NCBI GenBank assembly: GCA_030698575.1
Contig: JAUYMQ010000422.1
Span: 1-6,257, forward strand
Length of the DNA stretch: 6,257 nt
DNA from: Deltaproteobacteria bacterium
GTDB taxonomy: Bacteria > JAUYMQ01
Direction: 5' to 3'
Shown: positions 1 through 5,840 of the stretch, piece after piece
Numbering within the stretch: the first letter of the stretch is position 1
How the letters are laid out: the number at the start of each line of letters is the position of its first letter
Program-made: the position numbers and the translations under genes
The notes under the pieces: generated by a model
What the model was told of the DNA's origin: nothing
The model's database searches: none
Seen by the model: the letters and a program-made list of their open reading frames with translations, nothing else

Positions 1-270
1 GGGAACGCAGTGGGCCTGAACGGTTGCAGGGTGACCGGCGCCACGGTTTCGCCCGAGCGGGTGGATCTGGCGCTCGAGCGCCTCGGTCCGACGCATCCGA
101 TGCACCGCCGCCCCCTCGAGCAGGCGCAGTCGGGGGGGATCGTGCTGCGCGCACATGGGCTGTCGCACCCGCGCGTGCGCGTCACGATTAACGGCGCCGA
201 TCTGGGCGAAGTGGATCGGAAGGCGGTGCTCGCCGGCCTGGAGATACCTCCCTCGCATCCCCGCCCGTAG
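1..270 (+). CDS. 3' end of an unrecognised protein gene (partial)
   Basis: The reading frame is open from the first base to a TAG at 268-270, so the window holds only the last 89 codons of a gene that starts upstream. Codons are strongly G/C-ending, like the other genes here, which supports real coding. The C-terminal part (about 'GGIVLRAHGLSHPRVRVTINGADLGEV' in outline: a hydrophobic strand, HPRVRVTING, then a short acidic turn) reads like alternating beta strands. I cannot assign a family. An internal GTG at base 10 is the first possible start in the window, but nothing suggests it is the true one. The dispersed repeat begins two bases after the stop. Function unknown. Confidence 0.6.
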   Translation, partial: GNAVGLNGCRVTGATVSPERVDLALERLGPTHPMHRRPLEQAQSGGIVLRAHGLSHPRVRVTINGADLGEVDRKAVLAGLEIPPSHPRP

Positions 271-272
271 CC

Positions 273-326
273 ACGCATGTCATTGCGAGGCCCGAGGTCC
301 CGCGCGAAGCGTGGGCCGAGACAATC
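273..326. repeat. Dispersed hairpin repeat, copy 1
   Basis: The block starts ACGCATGTCA and later contains CCCGAGGTCCCGCGC, then a 3-base loop, then GCGTGGGCCGAG. The same arrangement recurs at 4611-4670. Here the hairpin is 299-305 (CCCGCGC) paired with 309-315 (GCGTGGG) around a GAA loop, with one G-U pair. The outer text (TGTCATTGCGAGG ... ACAATC) resembles the widespread short intergenic repeats of the 'gtcattgcgag...gaagcaatc' type found in many bacterial genomes. It lies between the stop of the upstream gene and the tRNA promoter. It may act as an RNA 3'-end structure or simply be a non-autonomous repeat. Confidence 0.6.
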
Positions 327-344
327 ATAGCAACGGCGGCGCGC

Positions 345-372
345 TAGACAGGCGGGAGATGGCTGCTATGAT
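345..372 (+). promoter_or_regulatory. Sigma-70-type promoter of the tRNA-Leu gene
   Basis: A -35 hexamer TAGACA (345-350) and a -10 hexamer TATGAT (367-372) are separated by 16 bases. Each matches consensus at five of six positions. The bases just after the -10 are GC-rich (GCCCCCG), as in stringently controlled stable-RNA promoters. Transcription would start near 379, giving a leader of about 40 bases before the tRNA. Confidence 0.7.
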
Positions 373-419
373 GCCCCCGTCGTCTGATTCGCAGGGTTGC
401 AGGACTCACAGGGCTTCGG

Positions 420-506
420 GCCGGAGTGGTGAAACTGGTAGACGCGCGGGACTCAAAATTCCGTGGGGGCAACCCCGTGTGGGTTCGAATCCCACCTCCG
501 GCACCA
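420..506 (+). tRNA. tRNA-Leu (anticodon CAA)
   Basis: The sequence folds as a class II tRNA with a long variable arm. The acceptor stem is GCCGGAG (420-426) paired with CTCCGGC (496-502), seven perfect pairs, followed by discriminator A503 and an encoded CCA at 504-506. The anticodon stem is CGGGA (447-451) with TTCCG (459-463). The loop CTCAAAA (452-458) carries anticodon CAA at 454-456, which reads UUG (leucine). The variable arm pairs GGGG with CCCC at about 466-475. The T arm is GTGGG-TTCGAAT-CCCAC. All expected elements are intact, so this is the functional copy. Its 3' portion is partly duplicated at 2387-2438. Confidence 0.95.
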
Positions 507-517
507 GGAATTTTTTT
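507..517 (+). terminator. T-tract after the tRNA-Leu gene
   Basis: A run of seven T (511-517) begins four bases after the tRNA CCA and lies just before the end of the converging methyltransferase gene (525). No separate hairpin precedes it, so it is a possible but unproven stop signal for the tRNA transcript. Confidence 0.35.
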
Positions 518-524
518 CTGAATC

Positions 525-1229
525 TCAGGTAGTCAGGGAGCGTTCCGGGGCCGAGGCCGGAATGTCGCCCTTCCTCCGAAGCACCGCATAGCGATGTCCG
601 GAGAAGAGGCGCGACATCGGGACGGAGCGGACTACATCGAAGCCCGCAGACCGGGCAAGCGCCGCCACCTCGGACGGATGGAGAGTCCGCTTGGCGCGCT
701 TGCCATTGAACCGACGGTTGAATTCCCGCAGACGGTTCTTGAGGGACGTCTGGTCGAAATAGGTGAATACCAGCCACTTGCCGCTCACCCGCATCACCTC
801 CCAGACGTACTGAATTCGCTCTGCGTGCTCCCCGATGTGATGACAGAGACGAACAGACAACACGAAATCGAAGGCGCGGTCGATAAATGGAAGAGTAAGC
901 GCAGTCCCCCTCACGAATCCCGAAGCCGGCCCCGGACTATTCCCGCTACTCGCCGAAAGGCGCGCCTCCAGGAGCATGTGGAAGCTCCAGTCGCCTTCGA
1001 CTACACGGTCCGCGACCTCCCGGACAATCGGGTACAAGCGCCCGCATCCGCAGGGCAGGTCCAGAGCGACGCCAGGCACCTTTTCCACTCCCGCCGAGTG
1101 GAGGAGCCGCCGAAGGAGCCGTTGTTCATTCCAGTCGTTGATGCGTTCCGTCCATCGGCGATCGAACTTGCCGACATAGTCCGTCGCACCTTCGGGGCTG
1201 TTGTAGCGACTGAGCGTCTTCTCATCCAT
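525..1229 (-). CDS. Class I SAM-dependent methyltransferase
   Basis: A predicted soluble 234-residue protein that would transfer a methyl group from S-adenosylmethionine; the acceptor is unknown. The Rossmann-fold motifs are in order. Motif I is ALDLPCGCGRL at 55-65, a version of the glycine-rich SAM-binding loop. An acidic stretch VVEGDWS (76-82) sits at the end of strand 2. GTALTLPF (108-115) is followed by FDFVLSVRLCHHI (120-132), the strand-4 region with the 'HHI' often seen in UbiE/Methyltransf_11-like enzymes. The ATG at 1229 is preceded by AAAGG at about 10 bases, inside the last codons of the kinase gene. The stop of that gene is only 6 bases upstream, so the two are almost certainly cotranscribed. 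The partner suggests a lipopolysaccharide or other glycan acceptor, but this is inference. The last 15 or so residues look unstructured. The gene converges on tRNA-Leu. Confidence 0.85.
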   Translation of the reverse strand: MDEKTLSRYNSPEGATDYVGKFDRRWTERINDWNEQRLLRRLLHSAGVEKVPGVALDLPCGCGRLYPIVREVADRVVEGDWSFHMLLEARLSASSGNSPGPASGFVRGTALTLPFIDRAFDFVLSVRLCHHIGEHAERIQYVWEVMRVSGKWLVFTYFDQTSLKNRLREFNRRFNGKRAKRTLHPSEVAALARSAGFDVVRSVPMSRLFSGHRYAVLRRKGDIPASAPERSLTT

Positions 1230-1235
1230 GCGGTA

Positions 1236-2162
1236 TCAACCTTTGATAGAGGAAGCGGTCCGGATTCCCAGAAACTTTCTCACGACGCGTTTCCCGCGAT
1301 GGACCAGCGCGGAAAGGAGTGTTCGGTTCTGGCTCGCCAGCATCGCGCGTTCTACGCGCCTGCGAAGCGCGTCAGGTGAGGCCCGGAGAGGGTCAGGCAG
1401 ATAGCCCTCGTAGAACGCATCCTGATCGCCGCGGGTCAGGCTGCCCGGCGGGAAACCGCCCAGAAACATACCAAGGTCGCGGCCTTGAGCCCAGCGCGAC
1501 AGCGGGCGGGTTGGCAGCGATCGGGCATAGGGCACGTCGATGAAGAACGGCTCGGGCTGTTCCGCGCCCTTCCGTCGCATGAGGATGTTCTTTGGTTTTC
1601 CGGTAAACAGGAAGAAGCGCGCTGCATGACACCGGCGAAACGCCTCGCCAATCCGCCGAAAAACCTCCCCGCTCCCGGGGCGCGGTCCCGGTGTGGCTCG
1701 TTCCTCCTCTCGACTCCATTCCTTGAGATCGAGAGCATCCTCGACAAAAATGGTCATGAGAAAGCAGGAACGCACAAATCCGAACCGGCTTCGCTGAAGC
1801 CCGAACCCGACGGGTTCGACCGCCTGAACACCGAGGCGGTGGAGGTGGAGAAGTCCGTTGAACTCTTGCTCGGCCTTCGCAATTCGCAGCCAGGTTCTTA
1901 TACGCGGAGCGAATGGAAACCTGTATTCCTTCAAGATGAAGCGTTGCTCGTCCGCTTCAGCTGCTCCCACGGCCAGCCGGAGAAGGACAATGCGGGTGCG
2001 TCTCTCCAGCTTCAGAACCTTCCCCCGCGCACCCACGAAGGCCGCGTAGTCAGCGAAGAGTGTCGCCGGGAAGTAGGCGGAGAACTCCTTCCTGAATGCG
2101 ACGCGCCACCCTTTTCCATGGATGGCGCCTGGTTCATCACCGGGGTTGGGCGTGGTTTTCAT
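1236..2162 (-). CDS. Lipopolysaccharide kinase (KdkA/WaaP/InaA)-like protein, possibly catalytically altered
   Basis: A 308-residue protein with the outline of the small kinases that phosphorylate Kdo or heptose in the lipopolysaccharide core. The ATP-site lysine is probably K78 in RFILKEY, followed by a helix with E98/E100 (KAEQEFNGLLHLHRLGV). The catalytic-loop region is HAARFFLFTGKPKNIL (179-194), then FFIDV with D209 as the likely metal-binding Asp, and RDLGMFL (228-234). Lined up with the usual H-x-A-G-x-x-H-R-D-x-x-x-K-N-I-L pattern, H179 and N192 are kept but the HRD triplet becomes L-F-T, so the catalytic Asp appears to be Thr187. It may be inactive, use another residue, or belong to a divergent subfamily. 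I chose ATG 2162. A longer form from TTG 2267 adds 35 residues unlike the family and would start upstream of the transcription start implied by the candidate promoter. The methyltransferase follows after 6 bases. Confidence 0.75.
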   Translation of the reverse strand: MKTTPNPGDEPGAIHGKGWRVAFRKEFSAYFPATLFADYAAFVGARGKVLKLERRTRIVLLRLAVGAAEADEQRFILKEYRFPFAPRIRTWLRIAKAEQEFNGLLHLHRLGVQAVEPVGFGLQRSRFGFVRSCFLMTIFVEDALDLKEWSREEERATPGPRPGSGEVFRRIGEAFRRCHAARFFLFTGKPKNILMRRKGAEQPEPFFIDVPYARSLPTRPLSRWAQGRDLGMFLGGFPPGSLTRGDQDAFYEGYLPDPLRASPDALRRRVERAMLASQNRTLLSALVHRGKRVVRKFLGIRTASSIKG

Positions 2163-2252
2163 CGTCGTGCGATTCCTGATTTCACGCGGCCGGCCACCTC
2201 GACCCTGAACTTGACGAAGAAACACCCTATCGCGCCACCCGCTGCAGGAAAC

Positions 2253-2280
2253 AATGTACAAGGTCAACCGAGACCGTCAA
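2253..2280 (-). promoter_or_regulatory. Candidate promoter of the kinase-methyltransferase operon
   Basis: Read on the - strand, TTGACG (2280-2275) is followed after 16 bases by TACATT (2258-2253). They match the -35 and -10 consensus at five and four of six positions. A start near 2246 would leave a leader of about 84 bases to the ATG at 2162. It sits inside the tRNA-bounded block, so the cassette would carry its own promoter. Unproven. Confidence 0.35.
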
Positions 2281-2386
2281 ATGGATATCCGTCAATGACC
2301 ACGACTGCTCCGGGACGCACCGGAAGGTACACGGGAGCATGATTCTTGCACGCTTGAAAAAGCTCCGTGGATGTGGGCGGGATGGT

Positions 2387-2438
2387 CTCAACCCCCTGAG
2401 GGCAACCCCGTGTGGGTTCGACTTCCCCTCCGGCACCA
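2387..2438 (+). pseudogene. Degenerate 3' fragment of tRNA-Leu (right-hand att-like repeat)
   Basis: Bases 2400-2421 are identical, 22 of 22, to 467-488 of the tRNA-Leu gene (variable arm to T loop). Bases 2428-2438 are identical to the acceptor 3' strand plus CCA (496-506). Between them is a substituted stretch one base shorter than in the gene. Likeness may extend back to CTCAA at 2387-2391, the anticodon-loop text, with a 2-base shorter spacing. The T stem no longer pairs well (GTGGG against TCCCC) and no 5' half is recognisable, so it is not a working tRNA. The 342-base gap 2163-2504 holds this fragment, the candidate - strand promoter and the leader of the next gene; I see nothing else in it. 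Confidence 0.85.
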
Positions 2439-2504
2439 TGAACTCGAGGGGCGCTGGCCAATCTGCGACTGGACGTCTACCCGGAAAGATCGGAGAATGG
2501 CGGC

Positions 2505-2792
2505 ATGAGAATTCGGCGAAAGAGCGTCCTACGGTTTATTGGCTTCGGGTTCTGGATCTTATGGGTCCTCTACCTGGGCGTTTTCGTTAATTATCAGATT
2601 CAGCGTTACAACGCTCCGGCCGACGCCCCGCCCCGGGCGCCTTTTGTGCGGAACGGGGCCCGCTACGCGCCACCGCCGCCATGGTTGTCACTCACGTTGT
2701 TCGGCGTTATGGGCTTCGCGCTCCCCGGCGCGCTCTACCTGGCGCCGCGGACTTTCAGGCGGCTGAGAACGCCCAAACGTTCGAAGGACTGA
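2505..2792 (+). CDS. Small two-helix membrane protein, unknown function
   Basis: A 95-residue protein. The basic start MRIRRK is followed by a hydrophobic helix at about 9-30 (rich in F, W, L), a proline-rich hydrophilic stretch 36-59 (APADAPPRAP, then APPPPW), and a second helix at about 60-80. A very basic tail RTFRRLRTPKRSKD ends it. Positive charge at both ends predicts both termini in the cytoplasm and the proline-rich loop outside. The ATG at 2505 has GGAG at 2492-2495, nine bases upstream. It lies 66 bases after the tRNA fragment, so it is either the first host gene beyond the island or part of it. I do not recognise the family. Confidence 0.6.
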   Translation: MRIRRKSVLRFIGFGFWILWVLYLGVFVNYQIQRYNAPADAPPRAPFVRNGARYAPPPPWLSLTLFGVMGFALPGALYLAPRTFRRLRTPKRSKD

Positions 2793-2838
2793 GTTCGCAT
2801 CAACGCCACCGACGATTGCCGGAATGGAGGGGTCCAGG

Positions 2839-3207
2839 ATGCTTACGACCGAAAATGTTACGAAGGGGGGCCTGCGGCTCGCCGCAAGCTTCGGGCTCGG
2901 AGCGATCCTGCTCACGGGCTTGCTCACTTCTGCGCTCGTCGACCCTGAGCCTGCCCTGGCCGAGCGCGTAATAACCTCGCCGCGCGTCCAGACTTACGTC
3001 TTTGTGCGCGAAATGCCTGCCTCGGGGAGCCCCATCATCGGCACGCTGCACCCCAACGAAGAAGTCGTCCTGGTGGAGAGCACGCCGGGCTGGTACCGGG
3101 TGAAACTCCTCAATCTGGCCGAGGGCTTCGTCAGCTCGCACTGGACGCGCGTCATCCCCGGCCCCGACTTCTGCCACGCGCAGGAAGACGCCGACTGCGT
3201 GAAGTAG
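2839..3207 (+). CDS. Exported SH3b-domain protein
   Basis: A 122-residue protein with an N-terminal signal: basic KGGLR, a hydrophobic core at about 15-34, and a likely signal peptidase I site after PALA (residue 41). The mature part is one bacterial SH3-like domain at about 50-106. It shows V-x-VREMPASGSPIIGTL, then PGWYRVKL and GFVSSHW, the usual 'vR..ps..s.vig.l' and 'gWy.V' landmarks. Such domains commonly bind peptidoglycan or envelope partners, so a periplasmic or cell-surface role is inferred. The short tail has two cysteines (C112, C120) that could form a disulfide. ATG 2839 is chosen because GGAGG at 2826-2830 stands eight bases before it; the in-frame ATG at 2824 lacks such a site. 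The P450 gene follows after 63 bases. Confidence 0.8.
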   Translation: MLTTENVTKGGLRLAASFGLGAILLTGLLTSALVDPEPALAERVITSPRVQTYVFVREMPASGSPIIGTLHPNEEVVLVESTPGWYRVKLLNLAEGFVSSHWTRVIPGPDFCHAQEDADCVK

Positions 3208-3270
3208 CGCGCGGCTGCCGGGGGATTGCTTCGCCTTGCCCTCCCTTCCCGCGTCTCCTATGCTCGGCGC

Positions 3271-4611
3271 ATGAGCACGCTTCCGCCGGGTCCCCGGCTG
3301 CCCCGCGTCATTCAGATCTACCGCTGGCTACGCTACCCCGTGGACTTCCTCGAGGGGTGTGCGCGCCGTTACGGCGACGTCTTCACGCTCCGCTTTCCCA
3401 AGACTCCACCCCTCGTGGCCTTCAGTGATCCCGAAGCCGTGAAGGAGATGTTCACGGGCGATCCCGACGTCCTGCACGCGGGCGAGGCCAACATCATCCT
3501 CGAGCCCCTCATGGGGCAGAATTCGCTGCTGCTCATCGACGGCGAGCGGCACCGCCGCGAGAGGCGGCTCATGACGCCCCCGTTCCGCGGCGACCGCATG
3601 AAGGCCTACGGTGCGACCATGCGGGAGGCCGCGAACCGCAGCATCGATGCCTGGCCCGTGGGCACGCCCTTCCCCATCCACGAGCAGACGCAGGCGATCA
3701 CCCTCGACATCATCTTCAAAACAATCTTTGGAATGGAGGAGAGCCCGCGGCTCGCCACCCTGCGCGACGGCCTGGTGCATGGCCTCGCGCTCGGCTCCAA
3801 TCCGATCTACCTGCTGCCGATCTTCCGGAGAAACTTCGGGCCGCTCACGGCCTGGCGCGAGATCGCGCAGATGATGCGCGATTCCGACGCGATCCTCTTC
3901 GAGGAGTTCGCGCGGCGTCGCGCCGAGGGCACGTCGGGCCGCGACGACGTGCTGTCGATGCTTCTCGACGCGCGGGATGAGGACGGTCGCGCGATGACCG
4001 ACCAGGAGCTGCGCGACCAGATGGTGACCCTCATGGTCGCGGGGCACGAAACCACCGCGACGGCGCTGGCCTGGGCCGTGCACCGCATGCTGGCGCACCC
4101 CGAGGCGCACGCCCGGCTGCGCGCTGAGATCCAGGAGGCGGGCGGCGGCGGCCCCGTCGACGCCGAGGGCGCCGGGCGGCTCGAGTATCTCGACGCTTTC
4201 ATCAAGGAGACGATGCGCCTGAATCCGATCATCCCCTTCGTCGCCCGCCTGACCAAGCAGCCCGTGAAGATCGGCGGCCACGAGATTCCCGCCGGCGTCG
4301 TCGTCGCCCCCGCCATCTACCTCACCCACCGCCGACCCGACGTCTGGCCCGATCCGCTGCGTTTCGATCCGGAGCGATTCATCGGCGCGCGCCCGAACCC
4401 CTACGCCTACTTCCCCTTCGGCGGCGGCACCCGGCTGTGCATCGGGGCCGCTTTCGCCACCTATGAGATGAAGATCGTCCTGGCTGAAATCATCCGACGG
4501 ACGTCGCTCCAGCCTGCTCCGGGCCACACGGTCCGGATCGTGCGGCGAAGCATCACCTTCGCCCCCTCGGGCGGCGTGCCCGTCGTGATGGAGCGGCCTG
4601 CCACGTCATAA
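3271..4611 (+). CDS. Cytochrome P450
   Basis: A complete 446-residue haem-thiolate monooxygenase, normal length for a soluble bacterial P450. The start MSTLPPGPRLPR is the proline-rich entry typical of the superfamily, and no membrane anchor is seen. The oxygen-binding I-helix motif is AGHETT (257-262). The K-helix ExxR is E313-T-M-R316, the PERF-type motif is FDPERF (365-370), and the haem loop is FPFGGGTRLCIG with C390 as the axial ligand. It probably oxidises a hydrophobic small molecule using electrons from a ferredoxin and reductase, neither of which is encoded nearby, so the substrate cannot be named. A TTG at 3226 would add 15 residues; ATG 3271 fits the family better, although no clear ribosome site precedes it. 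The last base of its TAA stop is the first base of repeat copy 2. Confidence 0.95.
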   Translation: MSTLPPGPRLPRVIQIYRWLRYPVDFLEGCARRYGDVFTLRFPKTPPLVAFSDPEAVKEMFTGDPDVLHAGEANIILEPLMGQNSLLLIDGERHRRERRLMTPPFRGDRMKAYGATMREAANRSIDAWPVGTPFPIHEQTQAITLDIIFKTIFGMEESPRLATLRDGLVHGLALGSNPIYLLPIFRRNFGPLTAWREIAQMMRDSDAILFEEFARRRAEGTSGRDDVLSMLLDARDEDGRAMTDQELRDQMVTLMVAGHETTATALAWAVHRMLAHPEAHARLRAEIQEAGGGGPVDAEGAGRLEYLDAFIKETMRLNPIIPFVARLTKQPVKIGGHEIPAGVVVAPAIYLTHRRPDVWPDPLRFDPERFIGARPNPYAYFPFGGGTRLCIGAAFATYEMKIVLAEIIRRTSLQPAPGHTVRIVRRSITFAPSGGVPVVMERPATS

Positions 4612-4670
4612 CGCATGTCAATCCGAGAAGGGCCGCCCGAGGTCCCGCGCAAAGCGCGGGCCGAGGAGAC
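4611..4670. repeat. Dispersed hairpin repeat, copy 2
   Basis: Shares ACGCATGTCA (4611-4620) and the core CCCGAGGTCCCGCGC (4636-4650) with copy 1 at 273-326, with a few extra bases between the two blocks. The hairpin is perfect here: CCCGCGC (4644-4650), loop AAA, GCGCGGG (4654-4660). It starts at the last base of the P450 stop codon. No T run follows, so it is not a standard rho-independent terminator, but it could protect or define the 3' end of the P450 mRNA. Confidence 0.6.
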
Positions 4671-4725
4671 CTTAAGGCCCGGCGCAAGCATTGCAAAACT
4701 CCCCCCGTTCCGGTTCAATGGCAGG

Positions 4726-4745
4726 GCCCGACGGGAGGGTCGGGC
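4726..4745. other. Perfect inverted repeat upstream of the radical SAM gene
   Basis: GCCCGAC (4726-4732) and GTCGGGC (4739-4745) form a seven-pair stem around a six-base purine loop. It lies about 70 bases before the radical SAM start with no T tract after it. It may be a leader hairpin or a protein-binding palindrome. I do not recognise a riboswitch class in the 205-base gap 4612-4816. Confidence 0.35.
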
Positions 4746-4816
4746 AGGTCCGGCAAGCCCTTGAGATGCGCGTTTGAAGGTTGGGTGTATCCCCCCGATC
4801 TGCAGAAGGAAATCAG

Positions 4817-5833
4817 ATGGCCAGTGTGCCGCTTCCGGTCCTCGGTTCCACCATCTTCGGCCCGGCCACCGAGGCCGAGCCCGTGGCCGGGGGAGAGTTC
4901 GGTTTCGTCCGGCCCGAGCACGCCGAGTTCCCTCCGATCCTCATCATCGCGGTGACCAACGTCTGCGACATGGCCTGCATTCACTGCGCCCATCCGGTCA
5001 TCAGCCAGGACCCCGACTACAAGGGAAAGATGATGGACCCGGCGATCCACACCCGGATCGTCGAGGAGACAAAGCGATTCAAGGATCAGCTCTGGGTCTT
5101 TCGCTACGCGGCCGACGGCGAGTCGCTCCTGCACCCCAGGTTTCTCGACTTCGTTGATGAGACCAAGCGCGCGGGCATCGGCCCGGTCGATCTGACCACG
5201 AACGCCATGACGCTCACCGAGAAACGAATGCGTCGCCTTCTCGAGGCGCCGATCGACGTGATCGACGTGAGCCTCGACGCCTTCAAGAAGGAGAGCTACG
5301 AGAAGATCCGCATCAAGGGGAAGTTTGACGTCGTCGTGGCCAACACGCAAAAGCTCATCGATATGCGGAACGCGATCGGATCGCCCACCAAGATCATGGT
5401 CAGCATCATCCAGCAGAAGGAAGCACTCGACGAGGTCGAGGCCTTCAAGGCGTTCTGGGGGCCCAGGGTCGACGAGGTGCTGGTCCGCGGGCTCAACACG
5501 GATCTCGACATCGTCAACGTGAGCGAGGTGTACTTCAAGAAGGGCCTCACCCGCTGGCCCTGCCCGCAGTTCTGGAAGCGGGTCACCATCAACTACAACG
5601 GCGACGTGCGTTTCTGCGTGGAGGATTGGCGGAACAACGGCGTCGTGGGGAACGTGTGCGATCAGGGCATCCAGGAGATCTGGAAAAGTGAGGCCTACGA
5701 GAAGTTTCGGAAGCTGCACAGTACCGGCCGCTGGGGCGACATCAAAATGTGCCAGCCCTGCCGTGACTGGCAGCACATGGAATGGGACCACGGTTTCGAG
5801 AAGGCCATCAACAAGGTCATGAACCGCGAGTAA
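4817..5833 (+). CDS. Radical SAM protein with SPASM-type C-terminal domain
   Basis: A 338-residue enzyme that should cleave S-adenosylmethionine at a [4Fe-4S] cluster to make a 5'-deoxyadenosyl radical. The cluster motif CxxxCxxC is C50-D-M-A-C54-I-H-C57. The partial TIM barrel follows, with RYAADGESLLHP near 95-106 (the 'GGEPLLHP'-like SAM-contact segment), DLTTNAM, and DVIDVSLDAF. The C-terminal part has C249-x12-G-x4-C267, the first half of the SPASM signature, then C281 and C312-x-x-C315, enough for an auxiliary Fe-S cluster. The later cysteines of a full SPASM domain are missing. SPASM enzymes modify peptides, proteins, sugars or cofactors. The Gfo/Idh/MocA gene 64 bases downstream favours a sugar or small-molecule role (inference). 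ATG 4817 has AAGGA at 4806-4810, six bases upstream; a TTG at 4781 is less likely. Confidence 0.9.
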   Translation: MASVPLPVLGSTIFGPATEAEPVAGGEFGFVRPEHAEFPPILIIAVTNVCDMACIHCAHPVISQDPDYKGKMMDPAIHTRIVEETKRFKDQLWVFRYAADGESLLHPRFLDFVDETKRAGIGPVDLTTNAMTLTEKRMRRLLEAPIDVIDVSLDAFKKESYEKIRIKGKFDVVVANTQKLIDMRNAIGSPTKIMVSIIQQKEALDEVEAFKAFWGPRVDEVLVRGLNTDLDIVNVSEVYFKKGLTRWPCPQFWKRVTINYNGDVRFCVEDWRNNGVVGNVCDQGIQEIWKSEAYEKFRKLHSTGRWGDIKMCQPCRDWQHMEWDHGFEKAINKVMNRE

Positions 5834-5840
5834 CCCGCCG

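Larger units (their letters stand above)
507..2438. mobile_element. Putative small genomic island inserted at tRNA-Leu
   Basis: The block is bounded on the left by the intact tRNA-Leu and on the right by a degenerate copy of its 3' part ending in CCGGCACCA (2430-2438). This is the usual footprint of integrase-mediated insertion into a tRNA 3' end, where the incoming element restores the tRNA and pushes the old end to the far side. Inside are only two genes, both on the - strand. Hand counts suggest lower GC than the flanks: 29/60 at 841-900 and 32/60 at 1861-1920, against 46/60 at 4081-4140 in the P450 gene. No integrase or transposase gene is visible, so this would be a reduced or non-autonomous cassette. 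A tandem tRNA duplication with later insertion or decay is the main alternative. Confidence 0.45.

Noticed and set aside
594-1379. 261-codon open frame on the + strand opposite the methyltransferase
   Set aside because: The methyltransferase motifs are on the - strand, and this frame crosses the gene junction without any ribosome site or domain.
1485-2342. 285-codon open frame on the + strand opposite the kinase gene
   Set aside because: The - strand frame shows kinase-family motifs and operon spacing, and this frame gives no recognisable protein.
2387-2438. Second functional tRNA-Leu gene
   Set aside because: No 5' half or D arm can be found and the T stem does not pair properly; only the 3' segment is preserved.
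2339-2590. 83-codon + strand frame crossing the tRNA fragment
   Set aside because: It encodes translated tRNA text, has no convincing ribosome site, and overlaps the better-supported membrane protein gene out of frame.
3328-4527. 399-codon open frame on the - strand opposite the P450 gene
   Set aside because: Its codons are the mirror of a high-GC gene with firm P450 motifs. The product is low-complexity (rich in G, R, D, H) and matches no family.
4612-4816. Riboswitch upstream of the radical SAM gene
   Set aside because: Apart from the repeat and one 7-pair hairpin, I could not match any known riboswitch core in this leader.
4715-5791. 358-codon open frame on the - strand opposite the radical SAM gene
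   Set aside because: Antisense shadow of a gene with clear CxxxCxxC and SPASM motifs; the product has no recognisable domain.
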